A program made the translations under genes and the position numbers. Below, piece after piece: positions 1 through 7,407 of a stretch of DNA of 64,000 nucleotides; within the stretch, counting starts at the first letter, position 1; each line of letters starts with the position of its first letter. The notes beneath the pieces were generated by a model. The model made no database searches, had not been told where the DNA came from, and saw only the letters and a list, made by a program, of their open reading frames with translations. Location: assembly GCF_002954765.1 (NCBI RefSeq), contig NZ_MTPW01000001.1, forward strand, positions 1,315,501 through 1,379,500, in the 5' to 3' direction. This DNA comes from Nonlabens arenilitoris (GTDB taxonomy: Bacteria > Bacteroidota > Bacteroidia > Flavobacteriales > Flavobacteriaceae).

Positions 1-458
1 AATATTAAATTCTCTTATAAAGATTTTAAGTGGTTCTTAAACTATGCACTTATAGACACTCAACTTAATTATCTAGATGGTAATCCTCAAAAACCACTGA
101 CTGCAAAACATAATGCTGGTAGTGTTATTATGTATGAAAATGAGAAATGGCGCATAGGTTATGAAACCTATTATACTGGTAGACAACTATTATTTGATGG
201 CTCAGATTCTCAAGATTTTTATTGATGGGTTTACTAGTAATGAAAAACTTTGACTGGGGAAATCTCTATATGAATTTTGAAAATCTCACAGATAGAAGAC
301 AGAGTCGCTTCTCTCCTACTGTCACTACAGATATTACTGGAGTACCAACATTTAATGAAATTTATGCGCCTACAGATGGTTTTATCTTAAGTGCAGGAAT
401 CATATGGAAACCATTTGGTAATAAAAGTCATCACGGTCATGGACATCATGATGATTAA
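1..458 (+). pseudogene. TonB-dependent receptor, C-terminal part, frameshifted
   Basis: C-terminal beta-barrel strands of an outer-membrane TonB-dependent receptor; the 5' part lies outside the window. The first frame runs from base 1 to a stop at 223-225, and the protein continues in another frame from 222 with the typical last strands (NFENLTDRR, then GIIWKPFG). Adding one T to the run at 216-220 joins the frames and gives a receptor-like sequence (QDFLLMGLLVM). The tail HHGHGHHDD is His-rich, which hints at metal binding, but the substrate cannot be read from this fragment. It may be a real pseudogene, a phase-off state or a sequencing error. The family call is firm; the state of the gene is not. 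Confidence 0.75.
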
Positions 459-476
459 GTGAATTTTACTTTTATT

Positions 477-523
477 AAAAGCTCCACATTATGAAGGTAC
501 CTCTCATAATATGGAGCTTTTTT
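477..523. terminator. Bidirectional hairpin terminator
   Basis: A long inverted repeat (AAGCTCCA...ATTATGA paired with TCATAAT...TGGAGCTT) is flanked by A on the left and T on the right. It lies between the convergent TonB receptor and DUF2892 genes and could end transcription from both sides. Confidence 0.8.
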
Positions 524-534
524 ATGTCTATTAT

Positions 535-741
535 TTACTTTTTTACTGGACAACTATTAATCCCTAAAACTGCATATAATGGACAAAAATTCATAAAACT
601 AGTGGCTAATAATACACCACCTACAATTAATAAAATAATTCCTAGTGTACCAGTTATTACATTAGTAAAAAATAAAATAGATACTATTACCGCAAATAAT
701 ACTCTTACAATTCTATCGATGTTTCCTATATTCTTCTTCAT
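535..741 (-). CDS. DUF2892 (YgaP-like transmembrane) protein
   Basis: A 68-residue inner-membrane protein matching the DUF2892 pattern: an N-terminal MKKNIGNIDRIVRVL segment followed by two transmembrane helices (about residues 12-28 and 32-50) and a short tail with Cys in NFCPLYAVLGINSCP. In the family this domain occurs alone or fused to rhodanese domains as in E. coli YgaP. Its function here is unknown. It lies just downstream of the Crp/FNR-type regulator on the same strand, about 70 bases apart, so the two may be co-transcribed. The family call comes from sequence pattern only. Confidence 0.75.
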   Translation of the reverse strand: MKKNIGNIDRIVRVLFAVIVSILFFTNVITGTLGIILLIVGGVLLATSFMNFCPLYAVLGINSCPVKK

Positions 742-811
742 GACTTATACTTTTTAAATGAGATACAATAGTAGTCTAGTGTATGTTCTTAAAAAGTGAC
801 TTAAGTCACAA

Positions 812-1435
812 CTAAAGAATTTTAATAGTTTGATGTGATAAAATAAGTTTATTATCGTTCTCTAATTTTTTTAAAACACGACTAATCACCTCTCGAGATG
901 TAGCCAGATCGTCTGCAAGCGCTTGATGAGAGATTTTAATTATTTGAGAATTAGTTAATGCTGCTTTATCGTGCAGTAAATTTAAAATGCGCTCGTCCAT
1001 TTTATGAAAAACCATATTCTCTATAGTGTTTAATAAATCTGCATAGCGCATCTCATATTGTGAGTTAAAAAGTAGATTTAACTCTGGATATTGCTGCAGC
1101 CATTTTTTAAGTTTGTCTGCTGGTAATAAAAGAATTTCTGTCTCTTCTAATGTCTGTGCATTGATTTCACTGGTTCCATTTTTAATACCTGCTGCAAAGG
1201 ACATCACACAGCTCTCACTTGCTTTTATATGATATAGTAATAATTCTTTATCATCATAGGTAGTAAAAACACGTAACAATCCTTTCAACACCAATGGTAT
1301 CACTTTTACATACTGTCCTTTACGTAAGATCTCTTGATGATCAGGCACAGTAATAATGTCACATTCTCGATTGATTGTTTCCACCAGTGTTTTATTAAAA
1401 AATGGAAACTGTTTATGAAGATCAGTAAAGGACAT
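812..1435 (-). CDS. Crp/FNR-family transcriptional regulator
   Basis: A 207-residue cytoplasmic regulator. Residues 20-120 fit a cyclic-nucleotide-binding-type sensor fold (ILRKGQYVKVIPLVLKG, then a hydrophobic core). Residues 145-205 form the Crp-type winged helix, with the recognition segment QALADDLATSREVISRVLKK. There is no N-terminal Cys cluster as in true FNR, so an iron-sulphur oxygen sensor is unlikely. The effector is unknown. It is the last gene of a tight minus-strand set (88-residue protein, GNAT enzyme, regulator) with 2-base gaps. Targets may include the adjacent DUF2892 gene, which is inference from position. Confidence 0.85.
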   Translation of the reverse strand: MSFTDLHKQFPFFNKTLVETINRECDIITVPDHQEILRKGQYVKVIPLVLKGLLRVFTTYDDKELLLYHIKASESCVMSFAAGIKNGTSEINAQTLEETEILLLPADKLKKWLQQYPELNLLFNSQYEMRYADLLNTIENMVFHKMDERILNLLHDKAALTNSQIIKISHQALADDLATSREVISRVLKKLENDNKLILSHQTIKIL

Positions 1436-1437
1436 AT

Positions 1438-1878
1438 TTAAAATTCTAAAGTCATCGCTTGATGAGGAATTCCGTCTTCTAGATATTTTTCACCTGTAGC
1501 TATAAAACCTAAATCTTTATAAAATCTATCTAGATAACATTGAGCAGATATTTTAATGAATGGAAATCCTTGATTTTTACAATAATCAATACTCGCATTC
1601 ATTATTTTCTGGCCGTAGGCCGCGCCACGATTTTTGGGACTTACTACTACTCTACCTATACTAGCTTGTTTAAAATAATCACCTGGTTGAAACACACGAG
1701 TATAAGCTACAAGTTTATCATTTACATATCCTACAATATGAATAGCTTTTTGATCCTTACCATCCATATCTTGATAAACACAGTCTTGTTCTACCACAAA
1801 AACTTCAGAGCGTAGTTGTAGTACTTCGTATAATTGTTGAGTATTAAAATCAGAAAAATATTTAACGATTACATCCAT
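1438..1878 (-). CDS. GNAT N-acetyltransferase, ElaA-like
   Basis: A 146-residue GNAT acetyltransferase, expected to move an acetyl group from acetyl-CoA to an amine. The acetyl-CoA-binding motif A is clear at residues 75-90 (GRVVVSPKNRGAAYGQKIM), and the N-terminal LRSEVFVVEQ and the late YLDRFYKDLGF segment are typical of the ElaA subgroup, whose usual length is about 150. The substrate is unknown. It starts 2 bases after the 88-residue gene and ends 2 bases before the regulator gene, so all three probably share a transcript. Confidence 0.85.
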   Translation of the reverse strand: MDVIVKYFSDFNTQQLYEVLQLRSEVFVVEQDCVYQDMDGKDQKAIHIVGYVNDKLVAYTRVFQPGDYFKQASIGRVVVSPKNRGAAYGQKIMNASIDYCKNQGFPFIKISAQCYLDRFYKDLGFIATGEKYLEDGIPHQAMTLEF

Positions 1879-1880
1879 TT

Positions 1881-2147
1881 TTAAAATTGTTTTGGGACAA
1901 CTTTAGGTTGCGGTGGCTTCACTCCTATTCTTATATCGGTAATAATTTTCTCCAGCATATTACCAAATTCTTCATCGCCGGCAGCCATCAATTCTTGACG
2001 TCTAGCATCTAGATCATCTAGCGTTTCTTCTCGATCTTTTTCATCAAAATCTTCAAGATCACGCCATATCTCCATCAATTTCTTTTGAGGATGAACCGCT
2101 GTTCTTAATTGATGTATTATAATAGAAGCTTCTTTTCTCATATTCAC
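1881..2147 (-). CDS. Hypothetical protein, 88 residues
   Basis: I do not recognise this small protein. It is strongly charged, predicted soluble and helical, with an acidic middle (DLEDFDEKDREETLDDLDARR) and a Pro/Lys tail (KPPQPKVVPKQF). It has no signal peptide, membrane segment or Cys cluster. It is the first gene of the tight minus-strand set ending with the Crp/FNR regulator, and the 2-base gap to the GNAT gene argues that it is truly translated. ATG at 2145-2147 starts MNMRKE; the second Met two codons later is also possible. Confidence 0.6.
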   Translation of the reverse strand: MNMRKEASIIIHQLRTAVHPQKKLMEIWRDLEDFDEKDREETLDDLDARRQELMAAGDEEFGNMLEKIITDIRIGVKPPQPKVVPKQF

Positions 2148-2222
2148 TACACACAGTTAAAAATCACAAATCGTGACTCAACTATTTAAATTAATTATTA
2201 TTTGTACAGTCTAATTATCGTA

Positions 2223-2498
2223 CTATTTCTTACCGCGATAAATTAAAGATATACGATTGTGTTCTAATAAAAGTTGCTCGTCTTTTTGATAGCTTTTTAA
2301 TAAATGGATTGCATAATCTAGTTGATCTTCAGATATATTTCTATAAGCTGGAGCTGGTACTACTTCACTCCATTTTGCAAATAAAGTATTGTCTAAAGCA
2401 ATACGCCAATAGCAATGATTATCAAATTTTAAGTGATAATATTGATTAGGTAGTGCATTCCCTAGATCCAGATACTCTTGCCTTTTATTAAGATTCAT
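2223..2498 (-). CDS. Hypothetical protein, 91 residues
   Basis: An unrecognised small soluble protein with several aromatic residues (YYHLKFDNHCYWRIALDN) and a basic end (YRGKK). It has no signal peptide or membrane helix. It begins one base after the stop of the 73-residue membrane protein gene on the same strand, so the two are likely co-translated from a transcript that may begin at rpiB. Confidence 0.55.
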   Translation of the reverse strand: MNLNKRQEYLDLGNALPNQYYHLKFDNHCYWRIALDNTLFAKWSEVVPAPAYRNISEDQLDYAIHLLKSYQKDEQLLLEHNRISLIYRGKK

Positions 2499-2499
2499 A

Positions 2500-2721
2500 C
2501 TAGTAATTATAAAAATAAATACACAAGACCACTACAGTTAATGATAATATATAAAACAACAAGCCAGTAAAAATTCTATACCGTCTACTTTCCATTGTTA
2601 AAAATATATGCCTAAATACTAAATACCTAGTAATCAAAAATAATATACCGCTAGGTAGTATTATAAATATAAAAAGTAATAGAAAATAATCTGCTAGTGA
2701 TCCACTAGATAACAATATCAT
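2500..2721 (-). CDS. Small two-helix membrane protein
   Basis: A 73-residue protein with two clear hydrophobic helices (about residues 8-32 and 49-71) joined by a basic loop (MESRRYRIF), which fits a positive-inside hairpin. I know no family for it. It sits between rpiB and the 91-residue gene in the same direction, with a palindrome copy (2743-2758) separating it from rpiB. The close spacing to the following gene supports it as real. Confidence 0.5.
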   Translation of the reverse strand: MILLSSGSLADYFLLLFIFIILPSGILFLITRYLVFRHIFLTMESRRYRIFTGLLFYILSLTVVVLCIYFYNY

Positions 2722-2742
2722 TTAGTAGGTTGTGGTACATCT

Positions 2743-2758
2743 CGCTTTCGCGAAAGCG
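2743..2758. repeat. Perfect copy of CGCTTTCGCGAAAGCG palindrome
   Basis: Intergenic copy, 3 bases beyond the stop of rpiB and 21 bases before the next gene on the minus strand. No T run follows, so it does not look like a standard intrinsic terminator. Confidence 0.9.
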
Positions 2759-2761
2759 TAC

Positions 2762-3193
2762 TTATGAACATGCTATCTTATTCACACGATTTGCATGGCG
2801 TCCACCTGCAAATTCTGTATCTAAAAAAGTCTCTACCATAGCAATAGCCTGTGGTATAGAAGTGAAACGTGCTGGTATACAGATGATATTTGCATTATTA
2901 TGCTCACGAGCAAGTCCTGCAATTTCTTTAGACCAGCATACTGCGCCACGTACATTTTGATACTTATTAACGGTCATAGAGACACCTTGTGCACTACCAC
3001 AAATAACTACACCTAGATCTGCAGTGTGGTTATCAACATCCTGTCCTACCTTGTGAGCAAAGTCAGGATAATCAACACTATCTAAAGTATCTGTTCCATG
3101 ATTAGTTACTTGATGGCCTCTTTCTTTAAGCATATTAACAATAGCTCGTTTATAATCTGGTCCTGCGTGGTCGTTTCCTATAGAGATGTTCAT
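2762..3193 (-). CDS. rpiB: Ribose-5-phosphate isomerase B
   Basis: A 143-residue RpiB/LacAB-type sugar isomerase that interconverts ribose 5-phosphate and ribulose 5-phosphate in the pentose phosphate pathway. Seen: the N-terminal NDHAGPDYKRAIV segment, the active-site region VVICGSAQGVSMTVNK (residues 62-77, catalytic Cys region) and the late phosphate-binding HANRVNK. The length fits the family (about 145). The CGSAQG form differs from the common CGTGIG but is compatible with a flavobacterial variant. A TAAATTTG promoter element lies 20 bases upstream. It is the first gene to the left of the proposed oriC and is transcribed away from it. Confidence 0.88.
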   Translation of the reverse strand: MNISIGNDHAGPDYKRAIVNMLKERGHQVTNHGTDTLDSVDYPDFAHKVGQDVDNHTADLGVVICGSAQGVSMTVNKYQNVRGAVCWSKEIAGLAREHNNANIICIPARFTSIPQAIAMVETFLDTEFAGGRHANRVNKIACS

Positions 3194-3213
3194 GATAGCG
3201 GTGTTTTATGATA

Positions 3214-3221
3214 CAAATTTA
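3214..3221 (-). promoter_or_regulatory. -7 promoter element for rpiB
   Basis: TAAATTTG on the minus strand matches the Bacteroidota -7 consensus TAnnTTTG and lies 20 bases before the rpiB ATG. I see no clear -33 TTG. Confidence 0.5.
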
Positions 3222-3457
3222 AGTCTAGTTATTGATAATCTAGGGTTATTAACATCCATGGTTTTACACTATTCATAAACAATAGATAACATGTTAATAT
3301 CAATTGAAAGAAAACATTAGGAAGTGAAGGTTTAAAAACTCATATCTATTTAAAATTGAGATAACCAAAATATAACTCACCTTTTTAAGACTAACTTTTC
3401 AGACTTAAAAAGACGTTCATCAACATAAAATATGTAGTTAGTTTATATACATTTTGA

Positions 3458-3691
3458 TGTGAATAAGGGTTGTGAACAACTGTGTATAAACCTATCTTAA
3501 TTACATTAGAAACTTACTTTACAATTAGTTAACATTAGTATAACATGTGAATAAGTAGCGATAAGTTATAAAAAATTCAAGTTCCTAATATTTTAGTAAA
3601 AAGATATACCGCTATTCACACTACATCATCATCATCAATTTTATTTAAATTTTTAAAAAAGAAAAAATGATATTGTTTATAATGTGGATAA
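3458..3691. other. Candidate chromosome replication origin (oriC): DnaA-box cluster
   Basis: Four perfect DnaA boxes (TGTGNATAA, the complement of TTATNCACA) occur at 3458-3466, 3481-3489, 3546-3554 and 3683-3691, all in the same orientation. Near-matches sit at 3471-3479 (TGTGAACAA) and 3612-3620 (CTATTCACA). They lie in a gene-free stretch from 3194 to 3891. An almost pure A/T run around 3637-3682 could be the unwinding element. The flanking genes diverge (rpiB left, rnr right), and two parS-like sites lie 20 kb away. No dnaA gene is in the window, which is not unusual in this phylum. The rest of the gap, 3240-3450 and 3700-3890, is AT-rich with nothing else I can name. Confidence 0.7.
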
Positions 3692-3891
3692 CGTTTAAAA
3701 CTATCTAAAATCAATAAAACGATTTATGAAGGAATTAATAAATCATATATGATCAACTAAGTCGATTAAAATTAAATTTGGAATAATAAATGCAAGCATT
3801 GAAATGATTGCGTGTAATCAATAAAGTAAGTGCGTCACTATTACACTAACTATTGAATAAGGAGTATTGAAAAAGTAATTTTATTTGTAAG

Positions 3892-4062
3892 CTAGACGCT
3901 TGTAGAGGAAGTGTTTTCTATAAGTGGAGAAGTCTCTTCAAAGCTATCAACAGTGTGATCTGTATCTAAAGCTTTATTGATAAAAAGAACTACTAGAATA
4001 ATACCCACAAGAAATATCCCTATGAATAGTAAGGTTGATTTAAGTGGCTTTCTAGTTTCCAT
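3892..4062 (-). CDS. Small single-pass membrane protein
   Basis: A short protein of 56 residues from METRKPLKS, with one strong transmembrane helix (LLFIGIFLVGIILVVLFI) and an acidic, Thr/Ser-rich outer tail (ending ENTSSTSV). I know no family. The frame stays open to a TTG at 4102-4104, but a promoter-like TAACTTTG covers 4102-4109, so translation should start at the Met codons at 4083 or 4062. It is transcribed from between rnr and the proposed oriC, toward oriC. Real expression is not proven. Confidence 0.45.
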   Translation of the reverse strand: METRKPLKSTLLFIGIFLVGIILVVLFINKALDTDHTVDSFEETSPLIENTSSTSV

Positions 4063-4101
4063 TTGTTTAAAATTGTCAACCATTAGACGATCAACAATAC
4101 A

Positions 4102-4109
4102 CAAAGTTA
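4102..4109 (-). promoter_or_regulatory. -7 promoter element for the small membrane protein
   Basis: TAACTTTG on the minus strand fits TAnnTTTG, 40 bases before the ATG at 4062. It overlaps the most upstream possible TTG start and so argues against that start. Confidence 0.4.
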
Positions 4110-4202
4110 CAGTTATTTCTTAAATAATTGTTAATAACGGTATATTAAATGATTAATAATCAAAGTATAAAGTACTTATAATCTCTCAGAGTTTTAAAAG
4201 AT

Positions 4203-4210
4203 TAACTTTG
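4203..4210 (+). promoter_or_regulatory. -7 promoter element for rnr
   Basis: TAACTTTG fits TAnnTTTG and ends 18 bases before the rnr ATG. No convincing -33 TTG is visible. Confidence 0.5.
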
Positions 4211-4228
4211 TAGAAGTATAAATAGAAT

Positions 4229-6427
4229 ATGAAGAAGAAGAAAAAACGAAACTCAAAAACAAAGTTTCAAAACCTCAGTCAATCTGTACTGAATGTATTA
4301 AAGCAAGAACCTAATAAGGATTTTAATTATAAACAAATATGTGCAAAGCTCTCAATATCAGATGCTAGTACACGTAATCAAGTTATTAAAAGACTTCACC
4401 AGTTAAAATCTAAAGCACAAATAGAAGAGACAGATCGCGGTAAATTTAAAATTATTAAAGCCATTGATTATTACACAGGTACTATTGATATCAGTACTCG
4501 TGGTACAGGATATGTGATAACAGAAGAACTACAGGAAGATATCATGATACCACGTCGTTCACTAGGTCAGGCATTAAACGGTGATCAAGTTGAAGTGTAT
4601 GTTTATCATAGAAGAAGAGGTCAACAGCCTGAAGGTGAAATCACTAAAGTAATCGAGCGTAAGAAAACTGAATTTGTAGGTACTATTCAAGTACATGAAA
4701 AATTTGCTTTTGTAAACGTTACTGATCCTAAAATTCAAACAGATTTCTTTATTCCAGGTCGAGAGATCAATGGAGCAAAAGATGGACAGGTAGTTCTAGT
4801 AGAATTTGTAGAATGGAATGATAAACAAGATTCACCTAACGGTAAAGTAAAGGCTGTTCTAGGAGAACCAGGTGAGCACAATACTGAAATACACGCCATA
4901 CTAGCTCAATATGGTTTACCATATGAGTTTCCTACCGTTGTAGAAGAATATGCAGACCAGTTAGATAAAACCATAACAGAACAAGAAATAAGTAAACGTC
5001 GCGATATGCGAGAATCGCTTACTTATACCATTGATCCAGCAGATGCTAAAGATTTTGATGATGCACTTTCATTCGAAAAATTAGAAAATGGTCATTATGA
5101 AATAGGAATCCACATTGCAGATGTAAGTCACTACGTAAAAGAAGGAACACCACTAGATGATGAAGCATATGAACGTGCAACTTCTGTATATCTAGTGGAT
5201 AGAGTAGTACCTATGTTACCAGAGGTATTATCAAATGGTGTTTGTTCATTAAATCCTCATGAGGATAAATTATGTTTCTCGGCTGTTTTTGAAATGGACG
5301 ATAATGGAAAGGTTTATAAACAGTGGTTTGGTCGTACTATCATTCATTCAGATCAACGTTTTGCTTATGAAGAAGCACAGCACATTATTGAGACTGGTAA
5401 AGGAGAAATTCCTGCAGATATATCACTTACTAAAAAAGATACAACTGCAGATCCAGCCATTGTAGAAGCAACTCTTACCTTAGATAGTATCGCAAAAAAG
5501 ATGCGTAATGAACGTATGGTACAAGGTGCTTTAAGCTTTGATAAGACTGAGGTTAAATTTAATCTTAATGATAACAGTGAGCCAATAGGTGTTTATTTTA
5601 AAACCTCTAAAGATGCTAATAAACTGATAGAAGAATTTATGCTACTGGCTAATAGAAAAGTAGCAGCTTTTATAGGAAAACGAGATCCTAAACACACTTT
5701 TGTTTACCGTATTCACGACGAGCCTAATGATGAAAAACTAGGCGCACTTGCAAAAATTGTGACTCGTTTTGGTCATAAACTAGACTTAAGAGATCGCAAA
5801 CATGTTACTCAATCTTTAAACAAATTATTGAGTGATGTAAAAGGGAATAAAGAGCAAAACATGGTCGATACACTTGCTATTAGAACCATGTCTAAGGCCG
5901 AGTACTCTACACAAAACATAGGTCACTATGGTCTAGCGTTTGATTACTACTCGCATTTCACATCACCTATACGTCGTTATCCAGACGTGATGGTCCATAG
6001 ACTATTACAACATTATCTAGATAAAGGAAAAAGTGTAAGTGAAGAGCTCTATGAAGAAAAGTGTCACCATTCCACTAACATGGAAATTCTAGCTACTAAG
6101 GCAGAACGTGACTCTATCAAGTACATGCAGGTTAAATTCATGAAAGATCATGAAGACGAGCAGTTCTTAGGTGTTATTTCTGGAGTTACCGATTGGGGAA
6201 TTTATGTAGAAATTATTTCTAATAAGTGTGAAGGAATGATACGCTTAGGTGATCTAGATGATGATAGTTATGAATTTGTAGAAGAAGAGTTTGCAGTGAT
6301 AGGTCGCAAGACTAAAAACGCCTACAGACTAGGTGATGAGGTTTATGTAAAAGTAAAAAATGCAGATCTTGTTAAGAAGCATCTAGATTTCTGGATGATA
6401 GGTAGTAAAGAAGCTGTTGAAAACTAA
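4229..6427 (+). CDS. rnr: Ribonuclease R
   Basis: A 732-residue RNase II-superfamily 3'-5' exoribonuclease, which degrades structured RNA and acts in RNA quality control. Domain order seen: basic start (KKKKKRNSKTK), winged helix at about 15-75, two cold-shock/OB domains at about 85-225, RNB catalytic domain at about 260-590, and S1 domain at about 640-725. The RNB metal-binding motif is at residues 264-278 (TIDPADAKDFDDALS), followed by IADVSHYV and RATSVYLVDRVVPMLP; the late FTSPIRRYPDVMVHR motif is also present. The length is typical of Bacteroidota. It is the first large gene to the right of the proposed oriC and overlaps the zinc-ribbon gene by a few codons. Confidence 0.97.
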   Translation: MKKKKKRNSKTKFQNLSQSVLNVLKQEPNKDFNYKQICAKLSISDASTRNQVIKRLHQLKSKAQIEETDRGKFKIIKAIDYYTGTIDISTRGTGYVITEELQEDIMIPRRSLGQALNGDQVEVYVYHRRRGQQPEGEITKVIERKKTEFVGTIQVHEKFAFVNVTDPKIQTDFFIPGREINGAKDGQVVLVEFVEWNDKQDSPNGKVKAVLGEPGEHNTEIHAILAQYGLPYEFPTVVEEYADQLDKTITEQEISKRRDMRESLTYTIDPADAKDFDDALSFEKLENGHYEIGIHIADVSHYVKEGTPLDDEAYERATSVYLVDRVVPMLPEVLSNGVCSLNPHEDKLCFSAVFEMDDNGKVYKQWFGRTIIHSDQRFAYEEAQHIIETGKGEIPADISLTKKDTTADPAIVEATLTLDSIAKKMRNERMVQGALSFDKTEVKFNLNDNSEPIGVYFKTSKDANKLIEEFMLLANRKVAAFIGKRDPKHTFVYRIHDEPNDEKLGALAKIVTRFGHKLDLRDRKHVTQSLNKLLSDVKGNKEQNMVDTLAIRTMSKAEYSTQNIGHYGLAFDYYSHFTSPIRRYPDVMVHRLLQHYLDKGKSVSEELYEEKCHHSTNMEILATKAERDSIKYMQVKFMKDHEDEQFLGVISGVTDWGIYVEIISNKCEGMIRLGDLDDDSYEFVEEEFAVIGRKTKNAYRLGDEVYVKVKNADLVKKHLDFWMIGSKEAVEN

Positions 6428-6584
6428 GCATTGTTATACCTGTAAAAAAGAAGATACAGTCATGTATCGCATACAGATTACTAAAGGTAAAGATTGGATT
6501 TTTTGTTGCAAGACCTGTACAGAAAATCACCAGTCTTTACCTTTTTATAAATATGGTGGTACCTGGAAAGGTAAAAGACACTAG
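6417..6584 (+). CDS. Small zinc-ribbon protein
   Basis: A 55-residue reading frame, easily missed because it starts at TTG and overlaps the end of rnr by 11 bases. It carries two Cys pairs, CYTC near the start and CCKTC about 25 residues later, with HQSLPFYKYGGTWKGK at the end. This is the layout of a four-Cys zinc ribbon. I recall similar tiny proteins ending in YGGTWK in other flavobacteria, but no function. It ends 2 bases before the next lipoprotein ATG, so rnr, this gene and the lipoprotein could be one transcript. The start is uncertain; the ATG at codon 16 would remove the first Cys pair and is less likely. Confidence 0.65.
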   Translation: MKTKHCYTCKKEDTVMYRIQITKGKDWIFCCKTCTENHQSLPFYKYGGTWKGKRH

Positions 6585-6586
6585 TT

Positions 6587-7048
6587 ATGAAAAGATTATT
6601 ATTTCTATTAATGATATGCTCACTCGTTTCTTGTAAAAGAGATTTTTCTAAAGGACCTCAATTAAGCTGGTTACAAGGTAAATGGCAAAGAATAGATGAT
6701 AGAGATGGTAGAACTACTTTTGAAAATTGGAGGATACAAATCGATGGAAGCTTTTTAGGTCATGGTTTTACTCTAGAAGAAAATGACACTGTTTTTGAAG
6801 AAAAATTAGCTATCAAGCCACTTAATATACTAGTTAAAAATGATAATAGATGGGTTCTTCAAGTTACAGGTGTCAATGTATCTCCTACTATTTTTGAAAT
6901 TAAAGAATTTACTAATAATAGTTTTACTGCCGTAAATTTAGAAAACGAGTTTCCTACTCACATTCATTATTCTATTATAAACGATAGCCTTAAAGCACAA
7001 GTTTATAGTGACCAGATGTCTATTGATTTTACTTTTAAAAAGTTATAA
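6587..7048 (+). CDS. Putative lipoprotein, 153 residues
   Basis: An exported lipoprotein: basic start, hydrophobic stretch and the lipobox LVSC with the lipidated Cys at residue 16. The mature part begins with a segment (LSWLQGKWQRIDDRDGRTTFENW) typical of small flavobacterial lipoproteins of a lipocalin-like beta type, where a G-x-W motif opens the barrel. No enzyme motif is present. The ligand and role are unknown. It probably shares a transcript with rnr and the zinc-ribbon gene. Confidence 0.7.
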   Translation: MKRLLFLLMICSLVSCKRDFSKGPQLSWLQGKWQRIDDRDGRTTFENWRIQIDGSFLGHGFTLEENDTVFEEKLAIKPLNILVKNDNRWVLQVTGVNVSPTIFEIKEFTNNSFTAVNLENEFPTHIHYSIINDSLKAQVYSDQMSIDFTFKKL

Positions 7049-7175
7049 AAGTCATTTTAAGACATTTATCAATTCTATAAATTGAAGATTTAATGTATTT
7101 CATCTATGATTTATTACTTTAATCTATATACTAATTTTACTTATTCACATTTTAAGTAACCTAGGTAAATCACTA

Positions 7176-7360
7176 GATATTTGTATCGGTTATCCTGGTT
7201 AGTTAACTAAGAAAGTGTATTTACATTTTTCCCCTGAAAGAAGTAGTACATAAAGATGCTTTGATATTCCCTAAATATCAAAGTATCGTTTCAAAAAAGT
7301 AGAGTTTTTTTGGTTAGTATGAAAGGTAGTTTATCGCAAGATAGACTGCCTTTCTTCTTT
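7176..7360 (+). ncRNA. Candidate structured non-coding RNA ending in a terminator
   Basis: The gap 7049-7407 holds no convincing gene. Within it, GATATTTG at 7176-7183 is one base off the -7 promoter consensus. A 12-base palindrome TTAGTTAACTAA is at 7199-7210, a 9-bp perfect hairpin (CTTTGATAT / ATATCAAAG) at 7259-7283, and a long hairpin at 7321-7355 (GAAAGGTAGTTTATC / GATAGACTGCCTTTC) followed by a pyrimidine-rich run. This arrangement suggests a transcript of about 170 bases, or a leader plus terminator upstream of the next gene. I cannot match it to 6S, tmRNA or SRP RNA. Confidence 0.3.
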
Positions 7361-7407
7361 TACTGTAACAAATGAATTTAAATAGCATCTTTATAAAAAC
7401 GATACAC

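Noticed and set aside
491..757. Plus-strand reading frame opposite the DUF2892 gene
   Set aside because: It begins inside the terminator hairpin and mirrors a recognisable minus-strand family, so it is a shadow.
3621..3640. CATCATCATCATCA microsatellite near the origin candidate
   Set aside because: Too short to call a variable repeat, and it has no visible relation to the DnaA boxes.
7141..7149. Isolated perfect DnaA box TTATTCACA
   Set aside because: A single match of this degree is expected by chance in a window of this size, and no other box is close to it.
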